DNA of 64,000 nucleotides. It comes from Pelagimonas sp. (GTDB lineage Bacteria; Pseudomonadota; Alphaproteobacteria; Rhodobacterales; Rhodobacteraceae). Made by a program: the position numbers and the translations under genes. The DNA lies in contig JAOARQ010000050.1 of assembly GCA_025210455.1 (NCBI GenBank), positions 1-64,000 of the forward strand. Direction: 5' to 3'. Below, one piece after another: positions 1 to 8,462 of this stretch (positions are counted from its first letter, which is position 1; each line of letters opens with the position of its first letter). The notes beneath the pieces were generated by a model. That model was given only the letters and a program-made list of their open reading frames with translations, ran no database searches and had not been told where the DNA came from.

Positions 1-192
1 CAGATGGCCAAATGCATCCTGGATCAGATGGAGAAACTCAATCAAAAGATCACGATTACGCGGCCGATCCCCCAAGAGTTCCCGAACATCTACCAACGCC
101 TGATCATCCAGCTGACGGCCCTTGGGCGTCACACGCCCCTTACCCCGACCAGACTTCCAAACGCCTTTGCGTTCTTCTAATCCCATGTACAT
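1..192 (-). CDS. NuoE-type subunit of NAD-dependent formate dehydrogenase, N-terminal 64 residues (runs off the window)
   Basis: The reverse strand is open from an ATG at 192 to the window edge (64 codons). It begins MYMGLEERKGVWKSGRGKG and ends with the segment RDLLIEFLHLIQDAFGHL, which resembles the first helices of the thioredoxin-like NuoE/HoxE/FdsG fold. In Rhodobacterales this leader is typical of the NuoE-NuoF-type diaphorase subunit of soluble NAD-linked formate dehydrogenase, which passes electrons from formate oxidation to NAD. AGGAG lies just before the ATG at 192; a second ATG at 186 also fits. The iron-sulfur cysteines lie beyond the edge. Formate oxidation would suit the neighbouring methylamine genes, since demethylation yields formaldehyde and then formate. 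Plain NuoE of complex I is the alternative. Confidence 0.6.
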   Translation of the reverse strand, partial: MYMGLEERKGVWKSGRGKGRVTPKGRQLDDQALVDVRELLGDRPRNRDLLIEFLHLIQDAFGHL

Positions 193-436
193 GATCTCCT
201 GATGCCTTGCCGAATGACGGCGAAACTTTCCTAATGATGAAACTTTATTCCCATCAGTCAAGTCTGATTCTTGGAAAGATTCACGGGTTTTGCCTCTTTT
301 GCGCGGCGTTCCCCGCCAGCAGTTGCCTATAGGAAAACCCGCCGAAACCTGCGCAGGATTTCAGGGGCCACATACACCGAACGATGAGAGGATAAAGCGC
401 GTGACGCACCACGCACGGCGCATCACGCAAGTTTGC

Positions 437-462
437 CTGCCCCCGGATGGCAAAGGGGGCAG
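437..462 (-). terminator. Hairpin after tmm
   Basis: CTGCCCCC (437-444) pairs perfectly with GGGGGCAG (455-462) around a 10-base loop. It starts eight bases past the tmm stop codon on the minus strand. A strong T-run is missing, so this is a probable rather than certain intrinsic terminator. Confidence 0.45.
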
Positions 463-469
463 AGCACAG

Positions 470-1819
470 TCAGTTTTTCAGATAGGCTTCCATGCTGTCA
501 TCCAGCGCATCTTTCCACGGTGTGTGGTGTACAGGCGCCAGGGTCCCTGTGATCACCGAGGTATAGCTGTTGTTGCGGAAGGCCATGATGTCTTCTGCCT
601 TATGCTTCTTCCACTGGAAGAACGCTTCGCAGGCACCATCAATGTCAAAGCTTGGGTAATCGGTTTCAGCCACAAGCTCTTTGACGTAATCCGCCTGATA
701 GCGAATGGCATATTTCACGTCGTCATCCGCTTCTTCGCGGGTTTCACGCTCTTTTACATCGGCCAGCATATCGTCCTTTGACACTTGCGATACGTCGATC
801 TTGCCCAGGATGGCATCGCGCACCCACCAGGCCTGCGCGTCAAACATATTGAAGGTGAACCACTGATCCTGCATCCCCAGATAGAACATCTTGGGGTTAT
901 GTACATAGACCACACCTTTATACAGATCTGCCGAGGCCAGACGGTTGGCTGTTTTCAGACGCAGATCGTCAGGCAGGAAGTTGAAGAAGTGTTTGTAGCC
1001 AGTGCACAGGATGATCGCGTCAACATCCTTGGTGGTGCCGTCCGAGAAATACACGGTATTACCGCTGACTTTCTCCATCGCGGGCTTTTCTTCCCAGTTG
1101 TCTGGCCACTTAAAGCCCATCGGCGCAGAACGGTAGCAGCTGGTGATCGACTTGGCGCCATATTTCCAGCACTGAGACCCGATGTCTTCGGCCGAGTATG
1201 ACGAGCCCACAACCAGAATATCCTTGCCGGAAAATTCGCGTGCATCCCGGAAGTCATGCGCATGGACCAGACGGCCATTGAAGGTTTCAAAACCTTCGTA
1301 ATGCGGCACGTTCGGGGTCGAGAAGTGGCCTGAGGCACAGATCACGTGATCAAACTCTTCCGAGGTGGTGCTGTCCACATTGTGATCATGCACGGTCACG
1401 GTGAACTTGCCGGACGCGTCATCGTAATTCACCCAGCGCACCGCATGGTTGAACTTGATCCAGTCGCGCACATTGGCCTTTTTCACCCGGCCTTCGATAT
1501 AGTCGAACAGCACGGCACGCGGCGGGTATGATGCGATCTGCTTGCCGAAATGCTCTTCAAAGGAATAGTCGGCAAATTCCAGACCTTCCTTGGGACCATT
1601 GGACCAAAGATAGCGGTACATCGAGCAATGCACCGGTTCGCCATTCTCATCCAGACCAGTGCGCCAGGTGTAGTTCCACAGACCACCCCAGTTGTCCTGC
1701 TTTTCATAGCAGACGATCTCGGGGATCTCTTCTCCTTTGGCCGCAGCTGATTGAAAGGCGCGCAGCTGAGCAAGGCCCGATGGCCCGGCACCGATGATGG
1801 CGATACGCTTATTGGTCAT
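470..1819 (-). CDS. tmm: Trimethylamine monooxygenase (flavin-containing monooxygenase)
   Basis: Oxidises trimethylamine to trimethylamine N-oxide with NADPH and O2, the first step of TMA use in marine bacteria; a cytoplasmic flavoprotein. The 449-residue length fits bacterial Tmm. Visible motifs are the FAD Rossmann GAGPSG (residues 10-15), the FMO signature [11 protein letters not shown] (180-190, pattern FxGxxxHxxxF), the NADPH site GSSYSA (205-210) and a CTGY motif near 280. The sequence matches characterised roseobacter Tmm closely along its whole length as I know that family. The start is preceded by GGAGAGAAG. It is divergent from the binding-protein gene at 1947 and faces a hairpin at its 3' end. 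The next enzyme, TMAO demethylase (Tdm), is not in the window. Confidence 0.93.
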   Translation of the reverse strand: MTNKRIAIIGAGPSGLAQLRAFQSAAAKGEEIPEIVCYEKQDNWGGLWNYTWRTGLDENGEPVHCSMYRYLWSNGPKEGLEFADYSFEEHFGKQIASYPPRAVLFDYIEGRVKKANVRDWIKFNHAVRWVNYDDASGKFTVTVHDHNVDSTTSEEFDHVICASGHFSTPNVPHYEGFETFNGRLVHAHDFRDAREFSGKDILVVGSSYSAEDIGSQCWKYGAKSITSCYRSAPMGFKWPDNWEEKPAMEKVSGNTVYFSDGTTKDVDAIILCTGYKHFFNFLPDDLRLKTANRLASADLYKGVVYVHNPKMFYLGMQDQWFTFNMFDAQAWWVRDAILGKIDVSQVSKDDMLADVKERETREEADDDVKYAIRYQADYVKELVAETDYPSFDIDGACEAFFQWKKHKAEDIMAFRNNSYTSVITGTLAPVHHTPWKDALDDSMEAYLKN

Positions 1820-1853
1820 ACTTCTCTCCGAGTTGGCATTCTATTGGTATCAT

Positions 1854-1865
1854 TGGTTTGAACCA
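1854..1865. promoter_or_regulatory. 12-bp palindrome in the tmm divergent promoter region
   Basis: TGGTTTGAACCA is a perfect palindrome 35 bases upstream of the tmm start, between two divergent genes. TGGT...ACCA half-sites are typical of FadR-family GntR operators, and a FadR-family gene lies at 3285-4004. The four-base centre differs from the usual three. ACCATTT followed by G or C and AA recurs upstream of the Amt gene (5667 on). A role as operator is inferred. Confidence 0.35.
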
Positions 1866-1946
1866 TTTGAAGGCCAGTCTGACCGCAATGTCAATAATTT
1901 TCATCTGTGGGAAATATATTCCCCTGTCAGGTAAATCCTTTTCGTT

Positions 1947-3278
1947 TTGACAAGACGGTATGCAGTGGTAGCAATAGGTATGCTGACCTCCAGTTTCGCC
2001 TATCGCATAGCCATGTCTTCGTTGTTGCCAAACGACCGGGTGGGAACCAATGAGCCGATCAAAATCGGCTTTCTGGCCCCTTTGTCGGGGGATGTCAGCT
2101 CATGGGGGCTGCCGGGGTTAAAGGGCTGCCGCCTGTGGCAGGATCGCCTGAACAAAGCCGGTGGCCTACTGGTGGGCGCAAGACGCTATCCAGTTGAAAT
2201 CATTCCATTTGATTGCGGCTATGACGGTGAACGCGCCATGACAGGTGCCCGCCATCTGGTGCAATCCGAGAACGTAAAACTGCTGCTGATGCTGGGCGGA
2301 GACACATTTTCACCGCTGCGAAAGTTCCTGACTGACAACAAAGTCCTGACCTCAACCCTGCTGCCTAGCGATCTGTCGCCAGACACCCGCTACCTGATTG
2401 CCCCCTCCGAAGTGCACCCATTGTATAACGTGACCGGGGTGGATTGGTTGTCCCGCAACCATCCAGAGGTGCGCAAAGTCGCGCTCTGCAGTCAGACAGA
2501 TGCCCACGGATTACCCTCGATTGCCACTTATCGCGCCGCTTTTGAAGCGGCGGGAATCGATGTGGTTCATGAGGTAAAGTACCACCCCGATGAAACCGAT
2601 GTGGCGGGAATCGTGCAGCCAATGCTTGATTCCAATCCCGAATTGGTCTGCTGGTGTACCAGTTACACACCAATGGTACACGCCATGACAGAATATGCGT
2701 TCAACCGCGGCTATAGCGGCAAAATCATGTCCTGTACGCTGGATGATTATCAGCGCCTTCTGGCGCGCACATCGGTCGATTTCATGGAAGGCACCATCTT
2801 CCAGTTCCCCGATTTCGATGATCCGGAACTGGCCCGCAATACCTCATTCCTGATGCGGCCCGCCAGTTTCTACAAAGAATACACCACCCGCTATCCCGAC
2901 AGCTGGAGCGCCGTAAGCTGGCAATATGTGGCGATTCTAGATATCTGGCACGCGGCCGTCGAAAAGGTGGCCTCGGTCCAACCCGTATCGGTACTGGCCA
3001 CCATGAAACAGATGGATCCTGTGACCCATACCTTTGGCCCGGCGCGCTGGTGGGGGGCCAATACCTTTGGCATCGACAATGCACTGGTCGGAGACTGGCC
3101 GGTTGTCACCCTGAAATCCGGCAAAGCCCGCATTGCGGAATTTGTATCCATCTCTGACTGGCTGGACAAACACGAATCCCTGTTCCGCCATCATATGGAA
3201 CAGGAAGGGCAGCTGTGGCACCAGCGGGCTGAAAACGGCGATCAAAACGCACAGCTGACAGCGCGCGTCTTTGATTAG
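1947..3278 (+). CDS. Periplasmic-binding-type (Peripla_BP, LivJ/AmiC-like) ligand-binding protein without clear signal peptide
   Basis: The body from about residue 38 (IKIGFLAPLSGDVSSWG) has the fold signature of type 1 periplasmic binding proteins of the branched-chain amino acid/amide/urea group: two alpha/beta lobes, a central CSQTDAHGLPS-type strand-loop and a C-terminal PARWWGANTFGIDNA segment. No permease or ATPase gene is adjacent. The N-terminus is ambiguous: TTG at 1947, ATG at 1980 or ATG at 2013 (residue 23). None gives a convincing Sec signal, because an arginine sits in the hydrophobic stretch. A cytoplasmic sensor such as AmiC is therefore as plausible as a transport component. 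It is divergent from tmm and convergent with the GntR gene, so a ligand related to methylated amines is possible but unproven. Confidence 0.7.
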   Translation: MTRRYAVVAIGMLTSSFAYRIAMSSLLPNDRVGTNEPIKIGFLAPLSGDVSSWGLPGLKGCRLWQDRLNKAGGLLVGARRYPVEIIPFDCGYDGERAMTGARHLVQSENVKLLLMLGGDTFSPLRKFLTDNKVLTSTLLPSDLSPDTRYLIAPSEVHPLYNVTGVDWLSRNHPEVRKVALCSQTDAHGLPSIATYRAAFEAAGIDVVHEVKYHPDETDVAGIVQPMLDSNPELVCWCTSYTPMVHAMTEYAFNRGYSGKIMSCTLDDYQRLLARTSVDFMEGTIFQFPDFDDPELARNTSFLMRPASFYKEYTTRYPDSWSAVSWQYVAILDIWHAAVEKVASVQPVSVLATMKQMDPVTHTFGPARWWGANTFGIDNALVGDWPVVTLKSGKARIAEFVSISDWLDKHESLFRHHMEQEGQLWHQRAENGDQNAQLTARVFD

Positions 3279-3284
3279 GGCCTG

Positions 3285-4004
3285 TCAGGTTTCGTGCATA
3301 AACAGCTTTTGCTCTTCCACCAGATGCAGCTTGGTGATCTCCACCGCCGATTCCAGATCACGCGCTGAAATCGCATTGAACAGCGAATTGAACCGCGTCT
3401 GATAATCCTGAATGCGATCCGGCGTCAGATGTTTGCGCATCAATGCGGTGCGGAAACTGGAACGGCAGACCTCGATCGTCATCTCATAGCAGGATTCCAG
3501 CAGCGGATTGCGCGTGGCCTTGGCAATCCAGCGGTAGAACTCTTCCTCCAGACGGATAAACTCTGTCAGATCCGTGCGCACCGCTTCAATCCGGGCAACA
3601 ATCTGCGCCAGCTTTTCCAGCTGTTTGGGTGTCATGTTCATCACCGCCAGCCGGGTCATTTCCGGTTCGATGATCGACCGCACAATCAAATGGTCCAGCG
3701 GGCTGGTACGTTCCCCCACCGATCCGGGCACAGGCGCTTCGACCTGTTCGCTCTGATAGGTGACAAAACTGCCACTGCCCTGCCGGCGGCGGATCATCTT
3801 GCGGGTTTCCAAGACATCCAGAGCTTCGCGCACGGTATTACGTGACACGCCCAGCTCTGCCGCCAGCGCCCGTTCAGATGGTAAACGAGAATTGGTTGGA
3901 TATTCGCCGGACTGGATTCTTGCAAACAAGGTACCCATGACCACGCGAACCGTCTCACCGACTTCCTGACCTGTTGGCAGATCAGTGTTCAAGATTTGGT
4001 TCAT
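3285..4004 (-). CDS. FadR-family (GntR superfamily) transcriptional regulator
   Basis: 239 residues. The N-terminal winged helix-turn-helix of GntR type spans about residues 15-85 (RLPSERALAAELGVSRNTVREAL, then the wing RRRQGSGSFV). It is followed by an all-helical FCD ligand-binding domain with the usual metal-site pattern residues spread through LIVRSIIEPEMTRLA and LESAVEITKLHLVEE. Such proteins are usually repressors released by a carboxylate or related metabolite. It lies downstream of the Amt gene on the same strand, separated by a strong hairpin, so it is probably transcribed on its own. Likely targets by position are the Amt gene, tmm and the 1947 gene. The ligand cannot be read from sequence. 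Confidence 0.85.
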   Translation of the reverse strand: MNQILNTDLPTGQEVGETVRVVMGTLFARIQSGEYPTNSRLPSERALAAELGVSRNTVREALDVLETRKMIRRRQGSGSFVTYQSEQVEAPVPGSVGERTSPLDHLIVRSIIEPEMTRLAVMNMTPKQLEKLAQIVARIEAVRTDLTEFIRLEEEFYRWIAKATRNPLLESCYEMTIEVCRSSFRTALMRKHLTPDRIQDYQTRFNSLFNAISARDLESAVEITKLHLVEEQKLFMHET

Positions 4005-4082
4005 ACACTTTCCTGCGGTTCGAAACGCGCCTCCCTGCTCTCTTTTACGTCATACTGTGCCTAAAACTCAAGCAATCAGCGA

Positions 4083-4112
4083 AAAGACCCCGACACACAG
4101 GCCGGGGTCTTT
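4083..4112 (-). terminator. Intrinsic terminator after the Amt-family gene
   Basis: AAAGACCCCG (4083-4092) and CGGGGTCTTT (4103-4112) form a perfect 10-bp stem with a 10-base loop. On the minus strand it ends in a short T-run (TCTTTTCG), and it lies 27 bases past the Amt stop codon. Confidence 0.75.
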
Positions 4113-4138
4113 GGTCATTTCAAACCATCAGGATCTGA

Positions 4139-5503
4139 TCACTTGCTGTCAGCATGTGTGATCACATCGGGCTCCAGTTCCCAGATCTTCGGGTCAAGGC
4201 CGTTCACCTGATCTTCTTCGCTCACGCGCAGACCAACCGTGGCTTTCAGCAGCGGTGCCATGATCAGCGCAGTGACAACACCGGCGCCTACACAGACACC
4301 CACACCAACAACCTGCATCACCAGCGAAATTTCACCGGCCTGAAAGGCATAGGCGCCTTCTTCGATGCCAAAGTAACCACCACGCGGCGTGCCCGCTTTG
4401 AAGATACCCAGAACCAGCATACCAAAGGTGCCGCAGCCTAGGAACAGTGGGAACAGTTTGTGTTCGTCAATGCCGCGCTTGAGGGTGAATTCATAGACCA
4501 CATAGGCCACCAGCGGCGACACCAGACCCAGAATAAACGCCTGCCAGGGCAGATACACGTCAAAGCCAGAAGCACCAGCCGCATAGCCAGCAAGCGGGCC
4601 AAGCAATGTGTAGGCATAGTTGCCCGAACGATAGGCCAGGATCAGACCGGTGATCGCACCACCTGCCCAGACCAGCGCATAGTTGTTGATCGCAATGCCA
4701 ACACTGGTATCCGCCATGGTCACACTCACCGCCAGCGCTTCAGGATCAAAGAAGAACAGGCACGACAGGATCACCATCGGCAGACCGGCAAAGATCAGCA
4801 GCAGACCGGGCGCACACAGCCCGATGCTGGGGGCCAGATAGGCCGAAACCTGCGGATGGGCTTCCATCATACCGGGACGCGCGCCCAGCATTGGGGTGAA
4901 AACCAGCGCCATGCCCGCAGGGAACAGATACACAAAACCCACACCAAAGAAGTCATGAAAGCCTGCCAGCGTCAGCGGACCAACCGATCCCCATGTCGCC
5001 CAGCTCAGCGCCGAAGACACAACCGCTGCCACCACACAAAGGATGAAATAGGCCGATGCCTTCATGCGCTCAGACACTGAGAAGTGGAACAGAATGTTGA
5101 TGATCCCCGCAAAGGTCGCAAGGAAGAAGATAAAGATCTGGAAGGTGTTCAGACCGGGGAATGTGCCCGGATCGGTATGATGCGCCAGCGCATTGGTCAG
5201 GCCTCCGCCCAGCCACCAATCCTTGATGGAATCCATCATGGTGGCCCCTTCCATGATGTAATACTGGCCCGCCCACAGACCAAAGCCGACCATATAATAG
5301 GTCGCAAACCCGATAAAGAACCCAAGGGTCTTTTCAATGGTCGAGTTAAACAGGTTCTTGCGTCGGGCGGTCCCAGCGTCGATCAGCAGCAGGCCGACGA
5401 CAACAAGGATCGCGCCCACTGTACCAGACGCATACAGGATATTCTGCACCAGCGAATTTAATGTGACTTGTTCAGCGTGTATCGCGCTCACGTCGAGAGT
5501 CAT
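4139..5503 (-). CDS. Amt/Rh-family membrane channel lacking the twin pore histidines
   Basis: 454 residues with about 11 hydrophobic segments and recognisable Amt landmarks: SERMKASAYF, a WG followed by HDFFG (W171, D184, matching W148 and D160 of E. coli AmtB), then DEHKLF with GCGTFG. The two histidines that line the AmtB conduction path are replaced. The ungapped segment after D184 has Y192 where AmtB has H168, and the FLGCG segment (F354/L355) stands where AmtB has HGVCG. Ammonium conduction as in AmtB is thus doubtful, and a methylated amine such as TMA is an attractive substrate given the nearby tmm. The start chosen is the ATG at 5503, preceded by GAGG and leading into MTLDVSAIHAEQ; an upstream in-frame ATG at 5599 adds a non-hydrophobic extension. 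No glnK is adjacent. Confidence 0.85.
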   Translation of the reverse strand: MTLDVSAIHAEQVTLNSLVQNILYASGTVGAILVVVGLLLIDAGTARRKNLFNSTIEKTLGFFIGFATYYMVGFGLWAGQYYIMEGATMMDSIKDWWLGGGLTNALAHHTDPGTFPGLNTFQIFIFFLATFAGIINILFHFSVSERMKASAYFILCVVAAVVSSALSWATWGSVGPLTLAGFHDFFGVGFVYLFPAGMALVFTPMLGARPGMMEAHPQVSAYLAPSIGLCAPGLLLIFAGLPMVILSCLFFFDPEALAVSVTMADTSVGIAINNYALVWAGGAITGLILAYRSGNYAYTLLGPLAGYAAGASGFDVYLPWQAFILGLVSPLVAYVVYEFTLKRGIDEHKLFPLFLGCGTFGMLVLGIFKAGTPRGGYFGIEEGAYAFQAGEISLVMQVVGVGVCVGAGVVTALIMAPLLKATVGLRVSEEDQVNGLDPKIWELEPDVITHADSK

Positions 5504-6100
5504 GTGTTCTTCCCTCTTGGTTTCCTGTGTTTGCCAGATTTTTTTATCCGGCTTTGATGCGGCGGGTCGGGCGCTCCTCCAAAACAACCAGTTTCCCACC
5601 TAAAGAACCTATTCAGACCGCATTGGTGCGCCCGGATGGCTCACCCTGATCATGGCCCATAATTGGACCATTTCAAATGTTTATTTGAATGTGCGGAATT
5701 TTCTTTTCTTCACAGTAAGATATGAGGCTGATTTGCATAATTTACGGGCAAACCAATGAACCAATCCGTCGGAAATCACCCGATCAGACACAAATTGGTT
5801 CCTCAAAATCGCAAGATTCGCAGCACCATCCCACCCGATCAGGCGCTGGCGCATACCAATTGACCAACCACACAGCGGCGCACAGTGACCGCGCCGGTTC
5901 CCCCATGAGGTACACATCTATATAAGAAACGGGTTTTCACAGCCTGCAAAACACGGAAAAATTGCACCCAGCCCTGCACATTTGGTTAAAAACCTCTTGC
6001 CAGACTCACAATCCTTCGACCATATTCACGAAAAAAGGGCAATAAACGCCATTTTCCGTGAACACGACACGGCGAAACAACGGCGCGGAGGAAAGAGCAA
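5504..6100. promoter_or_regulatory. Non-coding region carrying the Amt promoter and the repA operator/promoter
   Basis: I find no convincing gene in these 597 bases. The left part holds an inverted repeat TTCAAAT/ATTTGAA (5672-5678/5683-5689) about 170 bases upstream of the Amt start. The right part, ahead of repA, is AT-richer and holds ACACGGAAAA (5951-5960), TTCACGAAAA (6025-6034) and TTTTCCGTGAA (6052-6062). The last two form an inverted repeat, and the last is an inverted copy of the first. RepA/RepB of repABC plasmids repress their own promoter from sites in this position, so these repeats are candidate operators. A purine-rich ribosome site, GGAGGAAAGAG, precedes the GTG of repA. Confidence 0.5.
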
Positions 6101-7288
6101 GTGGATCCCGCAAAGACACATGAAGACCTGAACGCAGTCATCCGTCAACATTCCGAGACGCTGGCTGCGCAGTTGCAAGCACAACGCGAGACTCTGTTTC
6201 CACCAGACTCTGCGAAAACCATGCGCAAATTCACCTCGGGCGAGGCCTCTGCCCTGCTGGGGGTCAATGACTCATACCTGCGCAAACTGCATCTGGATGG
6301 CAAAGGCCCCTCGCCCGAGCTGACCCCGGGAAACCGCCGCATTTATTCCGTCGAAGACATTCAGGATCTCCGCGTTCTGCTCGAAAAAACCGCCCGCAAG
6401 AAAGGCGATTATCTGCCGGGCCGCCGCGAAGGCGACAAATTGCAGATCATCGGCGTGATGAACTTCAAAGGTGGCTCGGGCAAAACAACCACCTCTGCCC
6501 ATCTTGCACAGCGTCTGGCCCTCAAAGGCTACCGCGTTCTGGCCATTGATCTCGATCCGCAGGCCTCGCTGACCGCGCTGCATGGCGTTCAGCCCGAAAT
6601 GGATCTGAACGATGGCGGCACCATCTATGATGCCATCCGCTATGACAGTCCCGCTCCGATGCAATCGGTCATCCGCAAAACCTATATTCCCAATCTGGAT
6701 CTGATCCCGGGCAATCTCGAACTTATGGAGTTCGAACATGAAACCCCCCGTGCTCTGGCGCAGGGCAATGCCGGGCTGTTCTTCTTCCGCATCAAAGACG
6801 CGCTACAGCAGGTTGATGAAGATTACGATGTCGTTGTCATCGACTGCCCGCCACAGCTGGGCTTTCTCACCATGTCAGCGCTTTCGGCTGCCACCGGCGT
6901 TCTTGTCACCATTCACCCGGAAATGCTGGACGTGATGTCCATGTCGCAGTTCCTGCGCATGACTGCCGACCTGATGGATGTGATCGCCCAAAGTGGCGCA
7001 GATATGTCGCATGACTGGATGCGCTATCTGCTCACCCGGTTCGAACCCTCAGACGCCCCACAAAATCGCATCGTCGCATTCCTGCGCACCATGTATGGCG
7101 ACAAGGTGCTGAATACGCCGATGCTGAAGTCCACCGCCATTTCCGATGCTGGTCTGACCAAACAGACCCTCTACGAAGTGGAACGCTCGGCCTTTACCCG
7201 CGCCACCTATGACCGCGCGATTGAAAGCCTGAACATGGTGAATGATGAAATCGCCGAACTGATCCAGAAAACCTGGGGCCGCACATGA
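6101..7288 (+). CDS. repA: RepA, ParA-type partition ATPase of a repABC replicon
   Basis: 395 residues, normal for RepABC RepA. Residues about 40-105 form a MerR-like helix-turn-helix (FTSGEASALLGVNDSYLRKL, then GNRRIYSVEDI). The ATPase follows, with the deviant Walker A motif FKGGSGKTTTSAH (about 122-134), a DLDPQAS segment and a VVIDCPPQLG Walker B. It partitions plasmid copies with RepB and represses the operon. The start is GTG at 6101 with GGAGGAAAGAG upstream. Its 3' end overlaps repB by four bases (ATGA), so the two are translationally coupled. Confidence 0.95.
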   Translation: MDPAKTHEDLNAVIRQHSETLAAQLQAQRETLFPPDSAKTMRKFTSGEASALLGVNDSYLRKLHLDGKGPSPELTPGNRRIYSVEDIQDLRVLLEKTARKKGDYLPGRREGDKLQIIGVMNFKGGSGKTTTSAHLAQRLALKGYRVLAIDLDPQASLTALHGVQPEMDLNDGGTIYDAIRYDSPAPMQSVIRKTYIPNLDLIPGNLELMEFEHETPRALAQGNAGLFFFRIKDALQQVDEDYDVVVIDCPPQLGFLTMSALSAATGVLVTIHPEMLDVMSMSQFLRMTADLMDVIAQSGADMSHDWMRYLLTRFEPSDAPQNRIVAFLRTMYGDKVLNTPMLKSTAISDAGLTKQTLYEVERSAFTRATYDRAIESLNMVNDEIAELIQKTWGRT

Positions 7289-8298
7289 GCAACAACCGCA
7301 AAAAGCGTAACGCCTTACTGGAAAACCTTGCCGCCGCCGGGGCCCCTGCCCCCACCACGGCCAGTTCCATGATGACAGCCAATCGCGCGTTGCGGTCAGC
7401 CCGTGATGCGGTGGATGCCCATCAGGTCTGGACATTGGATCCTTCGCAGATCGAAGACACCCGCCTTGCGGATCGCATTGATCCCGAAGATGTCGCTGAT
7501 CTGCGCGACGCCATCGATGCCAATGGTCAGACCGTACCGATCCTTGTGCGCAGGTTGCCCGATGACCCGGATCGCTATTCGCTGATCTATGGCCGCCGCC
7601 GCCTGGAAGCCATCCGCCTGTCTGACAAAGTCGACAAGGTGCGCGCGCTTGTGGCCAATATGGATGATGATTCTGCGCTGCGCGCGCAAATCTCTGAAAA
7701 TATGGCCCGCCGGGATTTATCCTTTATTGAAAAGGCTTTAATGGCCCGATCTCTGGTACAATCCGGCTTTGGCAACCAATCTCAGGTGGCCGAAGTTCTG
7801 ACTGTCACCAAGTCTTCAGTGTCCATGGCGATCTCAATCGTAGAAACACTTGGCGAAGATCTGGCCCGCCGCATCGGCGCGGCCCATGGTGTTGGCCGCC
7901 CACGCTGGGAACGGCTGTCGCGTGCCATTCAAGACAGCGGTGCCGACACCGCACATCTGACCGAAATTGCCCATGATGCGCGCGACAAGGCCAATATCGA
8001 AATCATCCGCAACCCGGATCTCGCCGAGGAAATTGACATTTCTCTGCGCGCCTTGGAAGCGGTGGAAAAGGCCGTGGGCACAGGCGCTCAGCCTGCAAAG
8101 CCCCCTGCCCCCAAAACACCCCAGCGCGCGCAACCGCTGTCGCTGGCCGGGCGCAAGGCAGGATCACTGAAACGCGGCCCCAAGGGGCTGACCATCGCAT
8201 TGGAAGACGGGCCTTTCTCAGATTGGCTGGAATCCGAGGCGCAAAGCGTTCTGACAGAATTACACGACCGCTGGCTCAAGAGCGGCGGACACTCATAA
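7285..8298 (+). CDS. repB: RepB, ParB-type partition protein of a repABC replicon
   Basis: 337 residues. The ParB N-terminal nuclease-like domain includes the box YGRRRLEAIR (about 100-109), followed by ISENMARRDLSFIEKA and a helix-turn-helix (QVAEVLTVTKSSVSMAISI, about 150-170) for binding parS. The C-terminal part has a proline/alanine-rich linker and a dimerisation tail. It binds the centromere, here most likely the palindrome at 9663-9678, and works with RepA. It overlaps repA by ATGA. The 164-base gap to repC holds the counter-transcribed RNA. Confidence 0.94.
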   Translation: MSNNRKKRNALLENLAAAGAPAPTTASSMMTANRALRSARDAVDAHQVWTLDPSQIEDTRLADRIDPEDVADLRDAIDANGQTVPILVRRLPDDPDRYSLIYGRRRLEAIRLSDKVDKVRALVANMDDDSALRAQISENMARRDLSFIEKALMARSLVQSGFGNQSQVAEVLTVTKSSVSMAISIVETLGEDLARRIGAAHGVGRPRWERLSRAIQDSGADTAHLTEIAHDARDKANIEIIRNPDLAEEIDISLRALEAVEKAVGTGAQPAKPPAPKTPQRAQPLSLAGRKAGSLKRGPKGLTIALEDGPFSDWLESEAQSVLTELHDRWLKSGGHS

Positions 8299-8327
8299 TC
8301 GAGCAAACAAGGAGGCACATTTAGACA

Positions 8328-8378
8328 AAGAAAAGGTCCCGCAAAGTTACCCTCACGAGACCCTAACTTGTGTTTAGC
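8328..8378 (-). ncRNA. Counter-transcribed RNA (incA-type) between repB and repC
   Basis: On the minus strand, TTGCGG (8413-8408) and TAACCT (8390-8385) are spaced by 17 bases, as a -35/-10 pair. The transcript would begin near 8378 and run through a hairpin with stem AAGTTA/TAACTT (8369-8364 with 8349-8344), closed inside by CTC/GAG. It ends at the T-run complementary to 8331-8334. The predicted RNA of about 50 nt is fully antisense to the repC leader. Small antisense RNAs at exactly this site are known to control RepC synthesis in repABC plasmids. Ends are estimated by eye. Confidence 0.6.
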
Positions 8379-8462
8379 ACCATCAGGTTAGTTTCAGAGG
8401 CTTCACTCCGCAAGTCCAAAGTGATTCGCGGGAGGGATTATTTTTGTCTTCGTGAATGAAAA

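Noticed and set aside
290-781. Open frame of 163 codons on the plus strand over the end of tmm
   Set aside because: It runs antisense to the well-conserved tmm gene and its protein shows no family features.
5681-5925. Small open frames on both strands in the repA upstream region
   Set aside because: They overlap each other, lack ribosome sites and encode nothing recognisable; the region is better explained as regulatory.
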